From: UBA9676 sp963741615
GTDB taxonomy: Bacteria > Actinomycetota > Actinomycetes > Streptosporangiales > Streptosporangiaceae
DNA length: 64,000 nt
Direction of reading: 5' to 3'
Assembly (NCBI GenBank): GCA_963741615.1
Contig: CAVUIU010000019.1
Span: 310,001 to 374,000, forward strand
Shown here: positions 62,857 through 64,000 of the stretch, piece by piece
Numbering within the stretch: position 1 is the first letter of the stretch
Layout of the letters: the number at the start of each line of letters is the position of its first letter
Notes under the pieces: model-generated
Database searches by the model: none
Told to the model about the DNA's origin: nothing
Seen by the model: the letters and a program-made list of their open reading frames with translations, nothing else
Program-made: the position numbers and the translations under genes

Positions 62857-63340
62857 GCACGTTGCCGCCGTGCTGCGCGGCCTGGGCGTCTGCGGGCAGG
62901 TCAGGCAGCTGCCCGAGCCGGCCCCCACGGCCGTCGCCGCGGCCGCACAGCTGGGCTGCGACGTGGGGGCGATCGCCAACAGCCTGGTCTTCAGCGCGGA
63001 CGGCGCGCCGCTGCTGGTGCTGACCAGCGGCGCGCACCGGGTGGACACGGCCAAGGTCGCGGTTCTCGTGGGAGCCACCAAGGTGAAGCGGGCCGATCCC
63101 GACTTTGTCCGCGCGGCCACCGGCCAGGTCATCGGCGGGGTAGCCCCGGCCGGCCACCCGCAGCCGTTGCGCACCCTGGTTGACCGGTGGCTGGCCGCCT
63201 ACGACGAGGTCTGGGCCGCCGCCGGGCACGCGCATACCGTGTTCCCCACCTCGTTCGCCGAGTTGCTGCGCATCACCGGCGGCACCGCCGCCGATGTCGG
63301 TGCGGACGAAGCGGCTGACGCGCCCTCTCCCGCCCGATGA
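62840..63340 (+). CDS. YbaK/ProX-type aminoacyl-tRNA deacylase
   Basis: 166 residues. Shares the YbaK fold: VRQLPEPAPTAVAAAAQLGCDVGAIANSLVFSADGAPLLVLTSGAHRVDTAKVA, the KVKRADPDFVRAATGQVIGGVAPAGHPQPLRTLVD stretch with the catalytic lysine region, and a C-terminal TVFPTSFAELLRITGG. It should hydrolyse a mischarged tRNA; which one is unknown. It is a different subgroup from the YbaK at 38547. ATG 62840 follows CCAGGA. Its stop overlaps the pncA start as ATGA. Confidence 0.88.
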   Translation: MHPSAEHVAAVLRGLGVCGQVRQLPEPAPTAVAAAAQLGCDVGAIANSLVFSADGAPLLVLTSGAHRVDTAKVAVLVGATKVKRADPDFVRAATGQVIGGVAPAGHPQPLRTLVDRWLAAYDEVWAAAGHAHTVFPTSFAELLRITGGTAADVGADEAADAPSPAR

Positions 63341-63963
63341 CGTACCCTCGGGGCGTGCGCGCGCTGGTGATCGTGGACGTCCAGAACGACTTTTGCGAAG
63401 GCGGCTCGCTGGCCGTCACGGGCGGGACGGCGACGGCGGCGGCGATCAGCCGGTACCTGGCGAGGGAGGGCGGCGGCTACGCGCATGTGGTCGCCTCACG
63501 GGACTATCACGTGGACCCCGGCACCCACTTCTCCGCCCAGCCCGACTTCAGCCGCTCCTGGCCACCGCACTGCGTGGCCGGCACCGCCGGCGCGCGGTTC
63601 CACCCGGAATTCGACACCAGCCGGGTCAACGCGGTGTTCAGCAAGGGCGCCGACGCGGCCGCCTACAGCGGCTTCGAGGGCGCCGACGAGGCGGGCACGC
63701 CGCTGGGCACCTGGCTGCGCGAGCGCGGGGTGGACACGCTGGACGTGGTCGGTATCGCCACCGACTACTGCGTGCGGGCGACCGCGCTCGACGCCGCTCG
63801 GCAGGGTTTCGCCACCCGGGTGCTGCTCGGTTACACCGCCGGGGTCGACCCGGTCACCATCGGCGAGGCAGTCAGTGAGCTCCGGGCCGCCGGGGTGGAA
63901 CTCGACGGGACCCCGCTGCTGGCCGAGGGCTCGCCGGTCAGCACGGGGGAAGCGGCGGAATAG
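63337..63963 (+). CDS. pncA: Nicotinamidase
   Basis: 208 residues. Converts nicotinamide to nicotinic acid, which PncB then uses. Catalytic triad: D14 in VIVDVQNDFCEGG, lysine in VFSKGAD and cysteine in ATDYCVRATALDA; metal residues in ASRDYHVDPGTHF. ATG 63337 overlaps the preceding stop (ATGA); the GTG six codons on is an alternative start. The same enzyme activates pyrazinamide in mycobacteria. No gene follows before the window ends. Confidence 0.95.
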   Translation: MTYPRGVRALVIVDVQNDFCEGGSLAVTGGTATAAAISRYLAREGGGYAHVVASRDYHVDPGTHFSAQPDFSRSWPPHCVAGTAGARFHPEFDTSRVNAVFSKGADAAAYSGFEGADEAGTPLGTWLRERGVDTLDVVGIATDYCVRATALDAARQGFATRVLLGYTAGVDPVTIGEAVSELRAAGVELDGTPLLAEGSPVSTGEAAE

Positions 63964-64000
63964 CCCCGGGCGGCCGCCGATCTGCCGGCGACGCCGCGGG

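Overview
The window is very GC-rich with strongly G/C-ending codons, many GTG and some TTG starts, and gene orders I know from Streptomyces and Mycobacterium. It is a chromosomal segment of an actinomycete, probably a filamentous one (topoisomerase IV genes, HrdB-type sigma factor, B12-dependent ribonucleotide reductase, Hen1/Pnkp, P450). I cannot name the genus. Nearly all of it is coding. I saw no complete insertion sequence, integrase, rRNA or CRISPR array.

Layout. 0-7 kb: the end of topoisomerase IV subunit A (parC) converging on parE, then a small zinc-ribbon protein and the principal sigma factor, as in the parE-hrdB neighbourhood of Streptomyces. 7-18.8 kb: a PAS/GAF/PP2C regulator, an unrecognised protein, a membrane-anchored double AAA+ ATPase, an amidohydrolase, an amidase, and an ECF sigma factor coupled to a YCII/DGPF protein. 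18.9-21.8 kb: an accessory patch with a Fic protein, a VapC/Phd-type toxin-antitoxin pair and a DinB/DUF664 protein. The last two are bounded by three related, structured intergenic repeats. 21.8-27.2 kb: nrdR-nrdJ behind a pair of NrdR boxes, then a LysM membrane protein divergent from lexA with three SOS boxes between them (the order nrdR / LysM protein / lexA of M. tuberculosis Rv2718c-Rv2720). 27.2-31 kb: asparaginase and leuS; leuS has a leader that looks like a leucine attenuator.

31-43.7 kb: metabolic genes: a mycothiol-dependent-isomerase-like protein, a CYP124-like P450, pterin dehydratase, gcvT-gcvH, two HAD phosphatases, a lipoprotein amidase, YbaK, a PIG-L deacetylase, an aldo/keto reductase, an F420-type reductase and a Y-family polymerase. 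43.7-48.6 kb: the Hen1-Pnkp RNA-repair operon and a cyclodeaminase-family gene. 48.7-52.4 kb: a methyltransferase lacking its SAM-binding core, an MBL hydrolase, a PHP phosphoesterase, a glycosidase-like barrel protein, and a tRNA with a Leu(UAG) anticodon but a short variable loop. 52.4-60 kb: bcp, rdgB-rph, a sugar epimerase, an Rv1339-like phosphodiesterase, a thioesterase and cysM-cysO-mec-DUF2017-clpS, close to M. tuberculosis Rv1331-Rv1341. 60-64 kb: pncB, a GlxA-like regulator and pncA, giving a small NAD-salvage cluster.

Genes that act together: ParC with ParE; NrdR represses nrdJ; LexA with the LysM protein in the SOS response; GcvT with GcvH; Hen1 with Pnkp in RNA repair; CysO, CysM and Mec in cysteine synthesis; PncA with PncB in NAD recycling. 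All functions come from reading motifs and family resemblance by eye; no searches were run.
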